DNA of 32,231 bases from Myxococcus sp. GTDB lineage: Bacteria; Myxococcota; Myxococcia; Myxococcales; Myxococcaceae. Location: the NCBI GenBank assembly GCA_014879945.1, contig JACSRE010000195.1, positions 1-32,231 on the forward strand. The letters are read 5' to 3'. The notes beneath the pieces were generated by a model. That model was not told where the DNA came from. It worked only from the letters and a program-made list of their open reading frames with translations, and ran no database searches. Within the stretch, counting starts at the first letter, position 1, and each line of letters starts with the position of its first letter. Made by a program: the position numbers and the translations under genes. Positions 1 through 9,110 of this stretch are shown in pieces.

Positions 1-224
1 CCGCCGGAGCCACCCGCGCCGCCGCCGCCGCCGGTCACCTCACCGCCCCCCGTGCCCGAGAGGCCGCCGCCCGCGGCCGAGCCCGCGCGGCACTGGCCGC
101 CGAGGCAGACCTGCCCGGGGCCGCACTCGGCGGTCGCCGTGCAGGGGCGAGAGGTGGGGCCACACATGCACCCGGCGAGCGCCGAGAGCACGAACGCGAA
201 GAAGAACGAGGAGGACTGGCGCAT
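1..224 (-). CDS. Partial Cys/Gly-rich lipoprotein (N-terminus only)
   Basis: An open frame begins at ATG (224-222) and runs off the left edge, so only the first 74 codons are present. The protein starts with a short polar stretch (MRQSSS), a hydrophobic segment (residues 7-18) and a lipobox LAGC with the acylated cysteine at residue 19, so it is probably a lipid-anchored envelope protein. After it comes a Cys-rich piece (CTATAECGPGQVC, then GGQC) and a long Gly-rich linker that codes for the GCC/CCG-rich first bases of the window. This order (lipobox, small Cys cluster, Gly linker) is common in myxobacterial secreted proteins of unknown function. The 58 bases between this start and the next upstream gene leave room for its own promoter, though none is obvious. 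The function is unknown. Confidence 0.7.
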   Translation of the reverse strand, partial: MRQSSSFFFAFVLSALAGCMCGPTSRPCTATAECGPGQVCLGGQCRAGSAAGGGLSGTGGGEVTGGGGGAGGSG

Positions 225-282
225 GCGGCCGCGCACCCTACTGCAACGCGCCCCGTGGGGAAGCAGGGGGAGGCGCCGTGCG

Positions 283-858
283 TCAGAAGACCTCGACCTT
301 GCAGATCGACCGCAGCAGCGAGGCCTTGTCCTGCGACGACTTGCGGCAGAACCCCGCGTCTTCGAAGGTGACGCCCGCGGCCCCGTCGGCGGAGCAGCTG
401 CAGGCGCTGCCCATGCACGCGATGGCGTAGGCCTTGCCGTCGGAGCAGCTGGCCCGCGAGTACGAGCAGCCCGCGTTGGTGGTGCTCGAGCTGTTCTCGC
501 GGCACGTCACGGTGCCGGCTCTGGGCGGGCACACCCCCGGGTCGCGGCACGAGGCCGGCGTGTCGCCCATGGAGAGGGCTTCGCACGACGTCGCGTCGAT
601 ACCCGACAGGCAGGCATTGGCCCTCGCGCTGTCGAGGTCACACGGCAGGTCGGCGAAGGCGTCGCACTTCGCCTTGCCGCCCAGGTCCTCGGCGCACGCG
701 GCCTCGTCGGCGTACAGCGACGTCGCCGCCGAGCCCTGGCACTGGAACAGGCGCTTGCACGACCGCGCCGCGCTCTGCTTGCAGAAGTCGACGAACGTCG
801 TCGGCCCGCAGGCGCTCACCACCACCGACACCGCCATCACCGCCACGCGCCCCTTCAT
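283..858 (-). CDS. Small Cys-rich lipoprotein
   Basis: This 191-residue protein has a hydrophobic N-terminus ending in the lipobox VSAC (lipidated Cys17), followed by a mature domain with about 18 cysteines and no family I recognise. The start at 858 is chosen because its ATG shares the ATGA overlap with the stop of the helicase gene (857-855), and a GGAG lies 9 bases upstream inside the helicase end. An in-frame ATG at 873 would add five charged residues before the signal and is less likely. The paired cysteines suggest disulfides outside the cytoplasm. The overlap implies translational coupling to a cytoplasmic helicase, which gives no clear functional clue. Confidence 0.8.
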   Translation of the reverse strand: MKGRVAVMAVSVVVSACGPTTFVDFCKQSAARSCKRLFQCQGSAATSLYADEAACAEDLGGKAKCDAFADLPCDLDSARANACLSGIDATSCEALSMGDTPASCRDPGVCPPRAGTVTCRENSSSTTNAGCSYSRASCSDGKAYAIACMGSACSCSADGAAGVTFEDAGFCRKSSQDKASLLRSICKVEVF

Positions 859-2765
859 GCTCCGACGCTCCATTCCCACGCCGACCGATAGCCTTGCTGC
901 CCGTGCGCCTCGTCGATGAAGCGCTCGTAGAACGGGTGCGCGGTGAGGGTGGCCGAGTCGCCCACCACGAAGAGGTGCCGTCGCGCGCGGGTGATGGCCA
1001 CGTTCATGCGCCGCAGGTCCTCGAGGAAGCCGACCTGCTGCTCGCCGTTGCTGCGCACCAGCGAGAGGAGCACCGCCTCTTTCTCGCGCCCCTGGAACGC
1101 GTCGATGGTGTCGACCTCGAGCGTCGGCACGTCCTGGAGGCGTTCCCGGACGAGCGACGCCTGCGCGCTGTAGGGCGTGATGACGGCGAGCTGTTCTGGC
1201 GCGAGGCCGGCGCCGAGCAGCTCGCGCGCGCGGGCCACCACGAGCTCGGCCTCGCCTTCGTTGCGCAGCGACTGGGTGCCGGGCTCCCGCGACTCGTCGA
1301 AGCCCTTGCCCGCGGTGTCGAGGAAGAGGAGCGGCGGCGCGTCGACGGCCACCTCGGGGCGCAGCAGCTCGGCCAACACCCGTGACGCCACCGCCGGGTG
1401 CGCGCGCAGCTCGCCGGCGTACATCTCGCGTGAGGGGAAGCGCATCAACGCCTCGTGCATGCGGTGCTGCTCCTTCAGCATGCGCTTGACGTCGTCGCCG
1501 GAGTCCGAGAGCACGCGCTCGAAGAGCGAGGTGCCCAGGCCCTGCTGCTTCGCCTCCATCGAGATGACGGTGGCCGCGAGCTGCTTCGGGTCGCCGGCGA
1601 GGATGACGGTGGGCGCCTTCAAGAACGCGCCGAGCGCGAGCGGCTCGAGCGCCTGGGTCGCCTCGTCGAGCAGCGCCACGTCGAAGGCCCGCTTCGCCAG
1701 CACGTGGCCGTCGAGCATCGAGAGCGTCGCGCACACCACGGTGGCGCGGCCCAGCACCGACTCCACCGCCTTCTTCTCGAGCACGCGCGCGTCGTCCATC
1801 AAGGCGTAGGCGTCGCTCCGGGCCGAGCGCGCGTTGGCGAAGCGGGCGCGGCTGCGGCCCTGGTCCTTCTGCTTGCGGGCGTACCCCAGCAGCTCGAACG
1901 CCTCGTCGAACATCTCGCGCGCCGTCTTGCGGTCGTCGTGGTCCTCCACCAACAGGTCGAGGGTGTGCTGCTGCAGGTGCGGCAACACGCGCGCGGGGTG
2001 CCCGACCCGAATGGCGTTGAGCCCCGCGTCGAGGCACAGCTCGAGCAGGTGGTCGACCGCGGCGTTGCTGGCGGCGGTGCACAGCAGGCGCTGGCCGCGC
2101 TTCACGCACTGCACGGCGATCTCACCCAGCACCGTCGACTTGCCGGTGCCGGGCGGGCCGTGCACCAGCGCCACGTCGCGGGCCGAGAGCGCGAGCGACA
2201 CCGCGTCGAGCTGCTCGGGGTTGAGCGGCCGCGAGGGCGTGAAGAGAGGCCGGCGCTCGAAGCGCGGCGCCATCGCCCCCAGCACCAGCTGCTGCCGGTC
2301 GCGGGCCAGGCCGTGCGTCATCTCGGACAGGCGCTTGAGCACGCTGCGGGCGCGGTCGAAGGTGACGTCGTTGGCCACCAGGTCGATGCGCAGGCGGCCC
2401 TCGCCGATGAAGGGCGGCGGGTGGCGGTCGAAGGCGATCTCGAGCTGCTGCCGGGTGGCGCGGGTGATGATGCCCTGCGGGGGGCTGTCGACGGGGGCCT
2501 TGCGCGGGCTCACCGTCACCACGTCGCCCGAGTGGAGCCGCGAGCGCAGCGCGCGCCTGTCCTCCCGCGCGAACGTCACCAGCGTGCGGCCCCCCAGCCC
2601 GATGGCGTCTTCGATGGACTCGACGTCGAGCACCACCAGGCCGCGCGCCTCGAGCTCGGCCAGCGGCAGGGCGGCCTTCTCGGTGGCCAGGCGCTCCCGC
2701 TCGGCGCGGCGCTCGAGCTCCAACAGCCGGGCCAGCGCTTCGAAGTGGGTGACGTCTCGAGACAT
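855..2765 (-). CDS. UPF1/IGHMBP2-like superfamily 1 helicase
   Basis: This 636-residue protein is an ATP-dependent nucleic-acid helicase of superfamily 1B. The N-terminal 20-120 residues contain a coiled or helical segment and a small beta domain ([10 protein letters not shown], then SGDVVTVS) like the 1B domain of IGHMBP2. Walker A is GPPGTGKST at about 203-211, motif II is DEAT at 367-370, and motif III is GDPKQL at 391-396. A late QGREKEAV (motif V) and ITRARRHL (motif VI, arginine finger) complete the core. All motifs look intact. Whether it acts on RNA or DNA cannot be told from the sequence. It is divergent from the DUF255 gene, with 48 bases between starts, and its 3' end is coupled to a lipoprotein. 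The start has only a weak ribosome binding site. Confidence 0.93.
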   Translation of the reverse strand: MSRDVTHFEALARLLELERRAERERLATEKAALPLAELEARGLVVLDVESIEDAIGLGGRTLVTFAREDRRALRSRLHSGDVVTVSPRKAPVDSPPQGIITRATRQQLEIAFDRHPPPFIGEGRLRIDLVANDVTFDRARSVLKRLSEMTHGLARDRQQLVLGAMAPRFERRPLFTPSRPLNPEQLDAVSLALSARDVALVHGPPGTGKSTVLGEIAVQCVKRGQRLLCTAASNAAVDHLLELCLDAGLNAIRVGHPARVLPHLQQHTLDLLVEDHDDRKTAREMFDEAFELLGYARKQKDQGRSRARFANARSARSDAYALMDDARVLEKKAVESVLGRATVVCATLSMLDGHVLAKRAFDVALLDEATQALEPLALGAFLKAPTVILAGDPKQLAATVISMEAKQQGLGTSLFERVLSDSGDDVKRMLKEQHRMHEALMRFPSREMYAGELRAHPAVASRVLAELLRPEVAVDAPPLLFLDTAGKGFDESREPGTQSLRNEGEAELVVARARELLGAGLAPEQLAVITPYSAQASLVRERLQDVPTLEVDTIDAFQGREKEAVLLSLVRSNGEQQVGFLEDLRRMNVAITRARRHLFVVGDSATLTAHPFYERFIDEAHGQQGYRSAWEWSVGA

Positions 2766-2813
2766 GCGGCGTGGGCATCATGCACGGAAATCCTCGCGGG
2801 GCTATGGGGAGAC

Positions 2814-4865
2814 ATGGCCAACCGCCTCGCCGCCGAGACCTCGCCCTACCTGCGGCAGCACGCCGACAACCCGGTGGACTGGTACCCGTGGGGCGACGAG
2901 GCGCTCGCGCTGGCGAAGCAGACGCAGAGGCCCATTCTGCTCTCGGTCGGCTACTCGGCCTGCCACTGGTGCCACGTGATGGCCCACGAGTCGTTCGAGG
3001 ACCCGCAGGTGGCGGCGCTGATGAACGCGCACTTCGTCAACATCAAGGTTGACCGCGAGGAGCGGCCCGACGTCGACCACCTCTACCAGGGCGTGGTGCA
3101 GTTGATGGGGCGTGGCGGCGGCTGGCCCCTCACCGTCTTCCTCACGCCCGACAAGCAGCCTGTCTACGGCGGCACCTACTTCCCCCCGACGCCCCAGCAC
3201 GGGCTGCCCGCTTTCTCGGCCGTCGTCGCGGGCATCGCCGAGGCGTGGGAGAAGGAGCGCGAGGAGCTGCTGCGCCAGGGCGAGGCCTTCGAGAAGGGCC
3301 TGACCCAGTACGCGGCCTCGGGCGTCGATGACGCGCAGCCCGGCGCGCTCACGCCAGCCGAGGTGGTGCAGGCCGCGCAGTTCCTCGCGAAGCGGGTCGA
3401 CCCGCGCTTTGGGGGCTTCGGCGCGCGCGGCCCGAAGTTCCCCAACCCGATGTTGCTGGCGCTGATGCTCCGGGGGGCGCGGCGCTCGGGTGACGAGGGC
3501 CTGCTCACCCCGGCGCTGCTGACGCTCGAGCGCATGGCCCTCGGTGGCGTCTTCGACCAGCTGGGCGGCGGCTTTCACCGCTACAGCGTCGACGAGCGCT
3601 GGCTGGTGCCGCACTTCGAGAAGATGCTCTACGACAACGCCCAGCTGCTGCACCTGTACGCCGAGGCGATGCAGGTGGCGCCCCGCCCGCTGTGGAAGAA
3701 GACGGTGGAAGAGACGGTCGCGTGGCTCGGGCGCGAGCTGACGTCTCCCGAGGGCGCCTTCTTCGCCGCGCAAGACGCCGACAGTGAAGGCGAAGAGGGC
3801 AGGTTCTTCGTGTGGCGTGAGGAGGAACTCGACGCCGCGCTGACGCCCGACGAGGCCGCCGCGGTGAAGGCGCACTTCGGGGTGAAGCCGGGCGGCAACT
3901 TCGAGCACGGCGCGTCGGTGCTCGAGGTCGTCGGCGGCGACGAGGTGCGCGAGGTGCTGGCCCGGGCGAAGCAGAAGCTCTTCGACGTCAGGGCGCAGCG
4001 GGTGGCGCCGGGCACCGACGACAAGGTGCTCGCCGGGTGGAACGGGCTGGCCATTCGCGGGCTCTCGCTGGCCGCGCGGGTGTTTCAGCGGCCCGAGTGG
4101 AGCGCCAGGGCCAGGCGCGCCGCCGACTTCGTGCTCGAGCGCATGCGCAAGCCCGACGGCGGGCTGTGGCGCTCCTTTCACTCCGGCGTGGCGCGCATCG
4201 ACGGGCAGCTCGAAGACTACGGCGACGTCTGCGCGGGGCTGGTCGCGCTCTACCAGGCCACCTTCGAGCCCCGGTACCTCGAGGCCGCGGAGCACCTGGC
4301 CGACCTCGCCGTCGCCACCTTCTGGAGCGCCGAGAAGCGCGCGTGGCTGGCCGCGCCCAGGCACCAACACGACCTGCTGGTGCCGACGTACTCCCTGCAC
4401 GACAACGCGACGCCGGCGGGCGCGTCGACGATGACCGAGGCGCTGGTGGCGCTGGGGGCATTGACGGGCCGGGCGCGCCACCTCGAGCAGGCGCGGGTGT
4501 ACCTCGAGCAGCTCCACCACGAGCTGACGTCGCAGCCCATGTCGCTTGGGCACCTGTGGTTGGCGGCCGACGCGCTGCTCGACGGCGCCCCCGAGGTGAC
4601 GCTGGTGGGGAGCCGTGAGGCGCTCGAGCCCTTCGTCCGCCACGTCGACGAGACCTACCTCCCCACCCTGGCCGTGCACGTGCTCGAGCAGGGCGCGCCG
4701 GTGCCGGCGGTGGCGCGCGAGGTGCTCTCGGGCCGGCCCCCCCGGGGCGAGGTGGCGGCGTACCTCTGCCGCTCGTTCGCCTGTCAGGCGCCGGTGTCGT
4801 CGCTGGAGGCGTTTCGCGCGCTCGTGCGCCCGCTCGGTGCCCCGCCTGCGCCCCGCCAGGCGTGA
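2814..4865 (+). CDS. Thioredoxin-domain protein, DUF255 (YyaL/SSP411 family)
   Basis: This 683-residue protein begins with the family signature: the [21 protein letters not shown]-type N-terminus, then [10 protein letters not shown] with the CxxC pair at Cys50 and Cys53. The N-terminal thioredoxin fold (about 1-170) is followed by a long alpha/alpha-barrel region resembling N-acylglucosamine 2-epimerase and cellobiose epimerase folds, with [12 protein letters not shown] and [12 protein letters not shown] as recognisable conserved blocks. Family members are widespread but their biochemical activity is not settled; human SSP411 (spermatogenesis-associated protein 20) is a homologue. The start is fixed by GGGGAG three bases upstream of the ATG and by the family N-terminus; the same frame is open far upstream but that stretch is antisense to the helicase. 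It ends convergently, 39 bases from the kinase stop. Confidence 0.93.
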   Translation: MANRLAAETSPYLRQHADNPVDWYPWGDEALALAKQTQRPILLSVGYSACHWCHVMAHESFEDPQVAALMNAHFVNIKVDREERPDVDHLYQGVVQLMGRGGGWPLTVFLTPDKQPVYGGTYFPPTPQHGLPAFSAVVAGIAEAWEKEREELLRQGEAFEKGLTQYAASGVDDAQPGALTPAEVVQAAQFLAKRVDPRFGGFGARGPKFPNPMLLALMLRGARRSGDEGLLTPALLTLERMALGGVFDQLGGGFHRYSVDERWLVPHFEKMLYDNAQLLHLYAEAMQVAPRPLWKKTVEETVAWLGRELTSPEGAFFAAQDADSEGEEGRFFVWREEELDAALTPDEAAAVKAHFGVKPGGNFEHGASVLEVVGGDEVREVLARAKQKLFDVRAQRVAPGTDDKVLAGWNGLAIRGLSLAARVFQRPEWSARARRAADFVLERMRKPDGGLWRSFHSGVARIDGQLEDYGDVCAGLVALYQATFEPRYLEAAEHLADLAVATFWSAEKRAWLAAPRHQHDLLVPTYSLHDNATPAGASTMTEALVALGALTGRARHLEQARVYLEQLHHELTSQPMSLGHLWLAADALLDGAPEVTLVGSREALEPFVRHVDETYLPTLAVHVLEQGAPVPAVAREVLSGRPPRGEVAAYLCRSFACQAPVSSLEAFRALVRPLGAPPAPRQA

Positions 4866-4904
4866 AGCGCCCCCCACGCCATGCCCTGCGGCTGGCGCTG
4901 GGCG

Positions 4905-6026
4905 TCAGCGCAGGCGAAAGCCGGCGTCGCCGTCGCGCACCAGCAGCCCGCGCTCGACGAGGCTCTGCGCGACGTCGAGCACCGGCGGCGCGTCGGGCGA
5001 GAGGCGCAGGTGCGCCTCGAGCTGCTCGAGCGTCAGCGGCCCTTCGAACTGCTCGAGCTGCCGCAGGGCCTCGGTTTCGTGAGGGCTCAGCGGCGCCAGG
5101 GTCGTCACGGCCAGGCTCGGCGGGGGCTGCGCCGGCGGGGGCGCGACCGCGGTGGGCGCCGGCGCTCGATGGGCCATCCACACCGCGAGCGCCCGCCTCG
5201 CGTCGCCCGCGCGCTGCGTCGCCAGCCACTGCTCCAGCAGGGTGACGACCTCGCCGAGGTCGGAGAAGCGCTGCGCCGGGGCGCGCGCGAGCATGCGCAT
5301 CACCAGCGCGTCGAGCGGCTCCGGCACCAGGGCGTTCACCTGCTTCGGCGGCGTCACCACGCACGCCACCACCTGATCGAGCGTCGAGGTGTCGGTCTCT
5401 CCGGCGTACAGCCGCCGGCCGGTGAGCAGCTCCCAGAAGACGACCCCGAGCGAGAACTGGTCGGTCTTCGCGTCGGCGACCCCGTCGAGGGCGTGCTCGG
5501 GCGCCATGTACTCCCAGGTGCCGCCGAGGCTGCCCTCGTCGCGGCCCAGGCGGCCCAGGCCGAAGTCGATGAGCCGGGTGACGCCGTCGACGCCCACCAG
5601 CAGGTTCTTCGGCGACACGTCGCCGTGCACGATGCCGAAGGGGCGGCCCGCCGCGTCGGTCGAGGTCTGCGCCGCGTGGAGCGCCGTCGCCGCGTCGGCG
5701 ACGATGCGCACCGCCGACTCGAGGGGCACCGCGCCCAGGGCCTTGAGGTCGCTGCCCTCCACGAACTCCATGGTGAAGAAGAAGACGCCGTCGGCCTCGC
5801 CGAGCTCGAGCACGCGCGAGACGTTGGGGTGCACCAGCCGCGCGGCGACGCCGGCCTCGTTGAGGAACAGGCGGCCGAGCTCACGGTCGTGCGCGAGGTG
5901 CGGGAGCAGCCGCTTGAGCACCACCTGAGGGGACGAGGACCCGGCGACGCGCGCGAGGAAGACCTCGCCCATGCCGCCGTGGCCCAGGCGCCGCACCAGC
6001 TCGTAGCGACCCAGGCGGCCGGGCAT
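4905..6026 (-). CDS. Cytoplasmic Ser/Thr protein kinase with HGD catalytic loop
   Basis: This 373-residue protein is an eukaryote-like (Hanks-type) kinase. The Gly loop is GHGGMGEV (15-22), the ATP-anchoring lysine is Lys38 (VVLKRL), the catalytic loop is HGDVSPKN (134-141), the Mg loop is DFG (154-156) and APE is at about 175-177. The usual HRD arginine is a glycine, making it a non-RD kinase, so activation-loop phosphorylation may not be needed. There is no membrane segment. A Pro-rich linker (about 289-305) leads to a C-terminal domain of about 60 residues (313-373) with a helix-rich, winged-helix-like pattern ending GLLVRDGDAGFRLR. It lies 7 bases downstream of the transglutaminase-like gene, so the two are probably cotranscribed. 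The winged-helix reading is inference. Confidence 0.92.
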   Translation of the reverse strand: MPGRLGRYELVRRLGHGGMGEVFLARVAGSSSPQVVLKRLLPHLAHDRELGRLFLNEAGVAARLVHPNVSRVLELGEADGVFFFTMEFVEGSDLKALGAVPLESAVRIVADAATALHAAQTSTDAAGRPFGIVHGDVSPKNLLVGVDGVTRLIDFGLGRLGRDEGSLGGTWEYMAPEHALDGVADAKTDQFSLGVVFWELLTGRRLYAGETDTSTLDQVVACVVTPPKQVNALVPEPLDALVMRMLARAPAQRFSDLGEVVTLLEQWLATQRAGDARRALAVWMAHRAPAPTAVAPPPAQPPPSLAVTTLAPLSPHETEALRQLEQFEGPLTLEQLEAHLRLSPDAPPVLDVAQSLVERGLLVRDGDAGFRLR

Positions 6027-6033
6027 GGCGCGT

Positions 6034-7479
6034 TCAGCGCACCTCGTGCACGACGAGGCTGCCGATGAGCGGGGTGATCTCGGCGCTGCCCTCTTCGCCC
6101 ACCTTGAAGTGGGTGGCGTCGGCGACGTCCTGGCCGAACGTCGGGTCGAGCTGCGTCCACTCGCCGACGAAGGCCTCGACCCACTCGTGCCAGTACAGCG
6201 CCGGCACCTGGTCTTCGTTCATCAGGTACACCACGCCGTCGACGCGCCGGGCGGGAATGCCGGCGGCGCGCAGCAACGCCACCGTCAGCAGCGAGTGCTC
6301 GGTGCAGTCGCCGCGCAGCGTCTTGAGCACGTCGGTCGCGCGATCGGACGACGCGCCGTAGTCCTTCACCAGGCGCTCGTTCACCCACTTGCCGATCTTC
6401 TTCGCGGCCGCGTAGGCGTCCTTCTCGTTGCCGACGATGGCCCTGGCCTGCTTGACGATCTCGGGCGCCTTCGCCTCGACGATGATGTCGCTCTCGAGGT
6501 TCTTGCCGCCGTTGGGGTCGGCCAGCGGGCGCACCTGCCTCAGCTTCGGCGGCGCGGCGGTCAGCTTCACCACGACGCGCTTGTCGTCGAGCTTCTCGTA
6601 GCTCTGGCGGTAGGTCTGCTCCTGAAACCGCTCGGGCAGGCCGCTCATCACCATCGTCATCGAGCCCGGAATCTGGCGGACCTCGGGCGGCGGCGGCTTC
6701 GGCAGCTTGATGCGGGTGAGCCCGAACACCTCGACGAGGTCGATGCGTTTGGCTTGATCCTCCGGCTCCATCATCGCCATCATGGTCGGCCCGAAGCGCA
6801 CCTCGAGCATGCGGCCCTGCTCGTCCACGAAGGCCTCGGTCGGCACCTTCTCTTTCTCGCTGATGGTGATGGCCTTCTTGAGCTTCACCTTCACGCCGCG
6901 AATCACCCGCGACTCGACGTCGCCGACGGTGGTGCGCACGTCGTACTGCTTGAGGTCGGTGGTGTCGGTGATGACGCCAGCGACGGGGGCGTTTCGTTTG
7001 AGCGCCACGCGCGCCTGGTCGGCGTCTTCGACGACCTCTCTCGGGGCGGGCAGCAGCAGCGCCTCGTCCTTCATGCCCGGCCGGGTGCGGGTGATCTTGA
7101 GGCCCTCTTTGGTGACGAGGCCGTCGAGCGTCTGGTCGCCGCCGTCGCCCCGCTGCTCGAGGCGCAGCGCCAGCAGCTTGCCGTTGGGCCTGGCCTCGAA
7201 GACCTTGGTCTCTTTCATCACCCGCTCGCTGACGCGGGTGCCGACCTTCGCCTTGAAGTGCAGCTCGTTGAGGCTGGTGACCTGATCGCCCGCGGCGTTC
7301 CGGCTGACGAGGGTGAACATCCACCCGACCTTCTGGTTCGAGAGGTACACGCCGAAGTACTCGCCCTCTTTCGGGCGCTGCGCGGTGACGGCGTCAGACA
7401 GCGGCGCGCTCTTCTCGGCGAAGGCGAGCGTCGTGAAGGCGCAGAGCGCGAGGAGGGCGAACGAGAGCGAGCGGCGCAT
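6034..7479 (-). CDS. Exported transglutaminase-like protein
   Basis: This 481-residue protein has a signal peptide (MRRSLSFALLALCAF, likely cut after AFA near residue 21). Its C-terminal transglutaminase core has the full triad: Cys392 in LRGDCTEHS, His431 in YWHEWVEA and Asp445 in QLDPT. The N-terminal 370 residues are mostly beta-rich and unassigned. Bacterial members of this superfamily are usually periplasmic cysteine peptidases or cross-linking enzymes, and the substrate here is unknown. The ATG at 7479 is chosen because it starts the signal peptide exactly; the longer frame from 7536 adds 19 residues without homology or hydrophobicity. The downstream kinase, 7 bases away, suggests an envelope function paired with cytoplasmic signalling. 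Confidence 0.88.
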   Translation of the reverse strand: MRRSLSFALLALCAFTTLAFAEKSAPLSDAVTAQRPKEGEYFGVYLSNQKVGWMFTLVSRNAAGDQVTSLNELHFKAKVGTRVSERVMKETKVFEARPNGKLLALRLEQRGDGGDQTLDGLVTKEGLKITRTRPGMKDEALLLPAPREVVEDADQARVALKRNAPVAGVITDTTDLKQYDVRTTVGDVESRVIRGVKVKLKKAITISEKEKVPTEAFVDEQGRMLEVRFGPTMMAMMEPEDQAKRIDLVEVFGLTRIKLPKPPPPEVRQIPGSMTMVMSGLPERFQEQTYRQSYEKLDDKRVVVKLTAAPPKLRQVRPLADPNGGKNLESDIIVEAKAPEIVKQARAIVGNEKDAYAAAKKIGKWVNERLVKDYGASSDRATDVLKTLRGDCTEHSLLTVALLRAAGIPARRVDGVVYLMNEDQVPALYWHEWVEAFVGEWTQLDPTFGQDVADATHFKVGEEGSAEITPLIGSLVVHEVR

Positions 7480-7567
7480 GAGGCCGCGCACGCTACCACG
7501 AGGTGAACAGGCGCCCGGGCTGACGACGACGGCCATGGCTGGCCAGACGGTGAGCCTCAGGTCGAAT

Positions 7568-8035
7568 TCACAGCCGCTTGGCGAGCACCACGAGGTCTTC
7601 GCCGGGCTTGTAGAAGTCGCGGAAGCGCGACTCCTCCTTGTACTGCATGGCGGCGTAGAAGCCGCGCGTGGGGCCGTACGCCTCCATCGCGCTGGTCTCG
7701 ACGCGAATCAGGCGGCCCTTGCGGCGGCGAATGTCGCCCTCCATCGCGCTCACCAGCGCGGCGCCCACGCCCTGCCCGCGCACCAGCGGGTCAGACGCGA
7801 TCCAGTAGAGGTCGAAGGTGCCGTCGGTCATCGGCGTCGGGCCGTAGCAGACGTAGCCGACGATCTTGCCTTCGCGGGCGGCGACCAGCACCTGGTAGTC
7901 CTTGTTGCCGGGCTGGCTAGCGCCGTCGATCAGCTCGAGCGCGCAGTCCACCTCGTCCGCCGTGAACGTCTCGATGCGGCGCAGCAGGCCTTCGAGCTGC
8001 GTCCGGTCCTGTGAGACGACGGGTCTGATTTCCAT
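7568..8035 (-). CDS. GNAT-family N-acetyltransferase
   Basis: This 155-residue protein has the GNAT fold: MEIRPV at strand 1, GKIVGYVCYG at strands 2-3, DLYWIASDPLVRGQGVGAAL carrying the acetyl-CoA loop (RGQGVG), and a C-terminal RGFYAAMQYKEE segment typical of motif B. The start is set at the ATG 8035, which has AGGA eight bases upstream; the in-frame 8053 ATG has no such site. The 5' 119 bases overlap the end of the ATP-grasp gene in another frame. Substrates of stand-alone GNAT proteins cannot be read from sequence. The pairing with an amino-acid ligase-like enzyme suggests an amine, amino acid or dipeptide substrate, which is inference. Confidence 0.88.
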   Translation of the reverse strand: MEIRPVVSQDRTQLEGLLRRIETFTADEVDCALELIDGASQPGNKDYQVLVAAREGKIVGYVCYGPTPMTDGTFDLYWIASDPLVRGQGVGAALVSAMEGDIRRRKGRLIRVETSAMEAYGPTRGFYAAMQYKEESRFRDFYKPGEDLVVLAKRL

Positions 8036-9020
8036 GGTGACGTTCCTGGGCAAGCTCGATGAGGTGGAGCGCGAGATCGCTGTACGAGAGACCGGCAGCC
8101 GACGCCGCGCGAGAGAACCCGGCCTGCGGGTGCAGGTCGCAGTTGGGGTTGATGTCGATGACCCACGGCTCGTTGCGTGAGTCGAGCCGGAGGTCGATGC
8201 GGCCGTAGTCGCGACACTCGAGCGCCTCGAACGCCGCCAGCGCGACCTCGACGCAGCGCCTGGTGACCGCGGGCGAGAGCTCGACGATGCGCGCGGGGCT
8301 GTCGATCCACTCCGGCGAGTCGGTGTCCCACTTGGCGCCGTACGAGACGATGCGGGGCTTGTTGGCGAAGGCGGCGCCGAACTGAATCTCGGTGAGCGGC
8401 AGCGGCCGGCGGCCCGAGTTGCCCAGCAGCGGCACGTAGATCTCGCGGCCGTCGATGTACTGCTCGATCAACACCGGCTGGCGGAAGGTGCGCAGCACGC
8501 GGGTGACGATCTTCCCCAGGCTGGGGCGGTCGTGCACCACCGAGTCGAACTCGATGCCCACCGACGCGTCTTCGCGCGACGGCTTGACGATGAGCGGGAA
8601 GGGCAGCTCGACGCCGATCAGCTCCTCGACGCGCTGCACGACGACCGACGCGGGCGTGGGCACGCCGCGGGCGCGCAGAATCTCTTTCGCCTTGTTCTTG
8701 TGGAGCGAGAGCGCGAGCGACAACGACGAGCTGCCGGTGAAGCACACGTTGGCGAGCTCGAGCATCGCCGGCACCAGCGACTCGCCGCGGCTGTCGGCGC
8801 CGAGCGACTCGCAGAGGTTCACCACCACGTCGGGCTGGGTGGTGAGCACGTCGGCCAAAGAGGTGACGTCGTCGACGGGCTTGACCACCACGCGGCGGCG
8901 GCCTCCGCGCAGCGCCTCGGCCATGGCGGCCGCGACGTTCACCACGTCGGCGCGGGCCTCGCGGCCTGGGTCATCTTCGAGGAGCGCGTGATCGTGGTTG
9001 TGCAGAATCGTGACGAGCAT
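7917..9020 (-). CDS. ATP-grasp ligase related to D-Ala-D-Ala ligases
   Basis: This 367-residue protein has the D-alanine-D-alanine ligase layout: an N-terminal domain with VVNLCESLGADSRGE, the substrate-side VCFTGSSSLSLALSLHKNKAK, the ATP-binding FPLIVKPSREDASVGI, EQYIDGREIYV, and the metal-binding end YGRIDLRLD with VIDINPNCDLHP. In the family the second metal ligand is normally Glu-x-Asn; here it is Asp-x-Asn. It is probably an ATP-dependent carboxylate-amine ligase making a dipeptide-like bond, not necessarily the cell-wall Ddl. The ATG at 9020 is preferred to the GTG at 9041 because neither has a strong ribosome binding site and homology begins at MLVTILHNHD. The last 39 residues (Arg/Ala/His-rich) come from reading through the GNAT gene out of frame and are not ligase-like. 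Confidence 0.85.
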   Translation of the reverse strand: MLVTILHNHDHALLEDDPGREARADVVNVAAAMAEALRGGRRRVVVKPVDDVTSLADVLTTQPDVVVNLCESLGADSRGESLVPAMLELANVCFTGSSSLSLALSLHKNKAKEILRARGVPTPASVVVQRVEELIGVELPFPLIVKPSREDASVGIEFDSVVHDRPSLGKIVTRVLRTFRQPVLIEQYIDGREIYVPLLGNSGRRPLPLTEIQFGAAFANKPRIVSYGAKWDTDSPEWIDSPARIVELSPAVTRRCVEVALAAFEALECRDYGRIDLRLDSRNEPWVIDINPNCDLHPQAGFSRAASAAGLSYSDLALHLIELAQERHHGNQTRRLTGPDAARRPAAPHRDVHGGRGGLRARADRRR

Positions 9021-9048
9021 CGATTGAGACTTCAGTAGCACACGCGCT

Positions 9049-9058
9049 CGACGCGTCG
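9049..9058. promoter_or_regulatory. Ten-base palindrome between divergent ATP-grasp and HD genes
   Basis: CGACGCGTCG is a perfect palindrome in the gap between the two divergent genes (9021-9110), 29 bases upstream of the ligase start and about 50 upstream of the HD-domain start. It could be an operator serving both directions. At this base composition short GC palindromes are common by chance, so this is only a candidate. No convincing -35/-10 pair is visible beside it. Confidence 0.2.
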
Positions 9059-9110
9059 GAAGCGAAAGGGCGACGGGAGTGGCTCGGCCGCACGCGACCG
9101 CAGTGGGGCG

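Noticed and set aside
1-40. GCC trinucleotide tract as a repeat element
   Set aside because: It is the coding sequence of a Gly-rich linker in the partial lipoprotein, so no separate element is needed.
2802-4877. Long minus-strand open frame opposite the DUF255 gene
   Set aside because: Same composition artefact; no motif or ribosome binding site, while the plus-strand protein matches a known family.
4866-4899. Bidirectional terminator between DUF255 and kinase genes
   Set aside because: Only AGCGCC and GGCGCT pair, with a 22-base loop, which is too weak to call.
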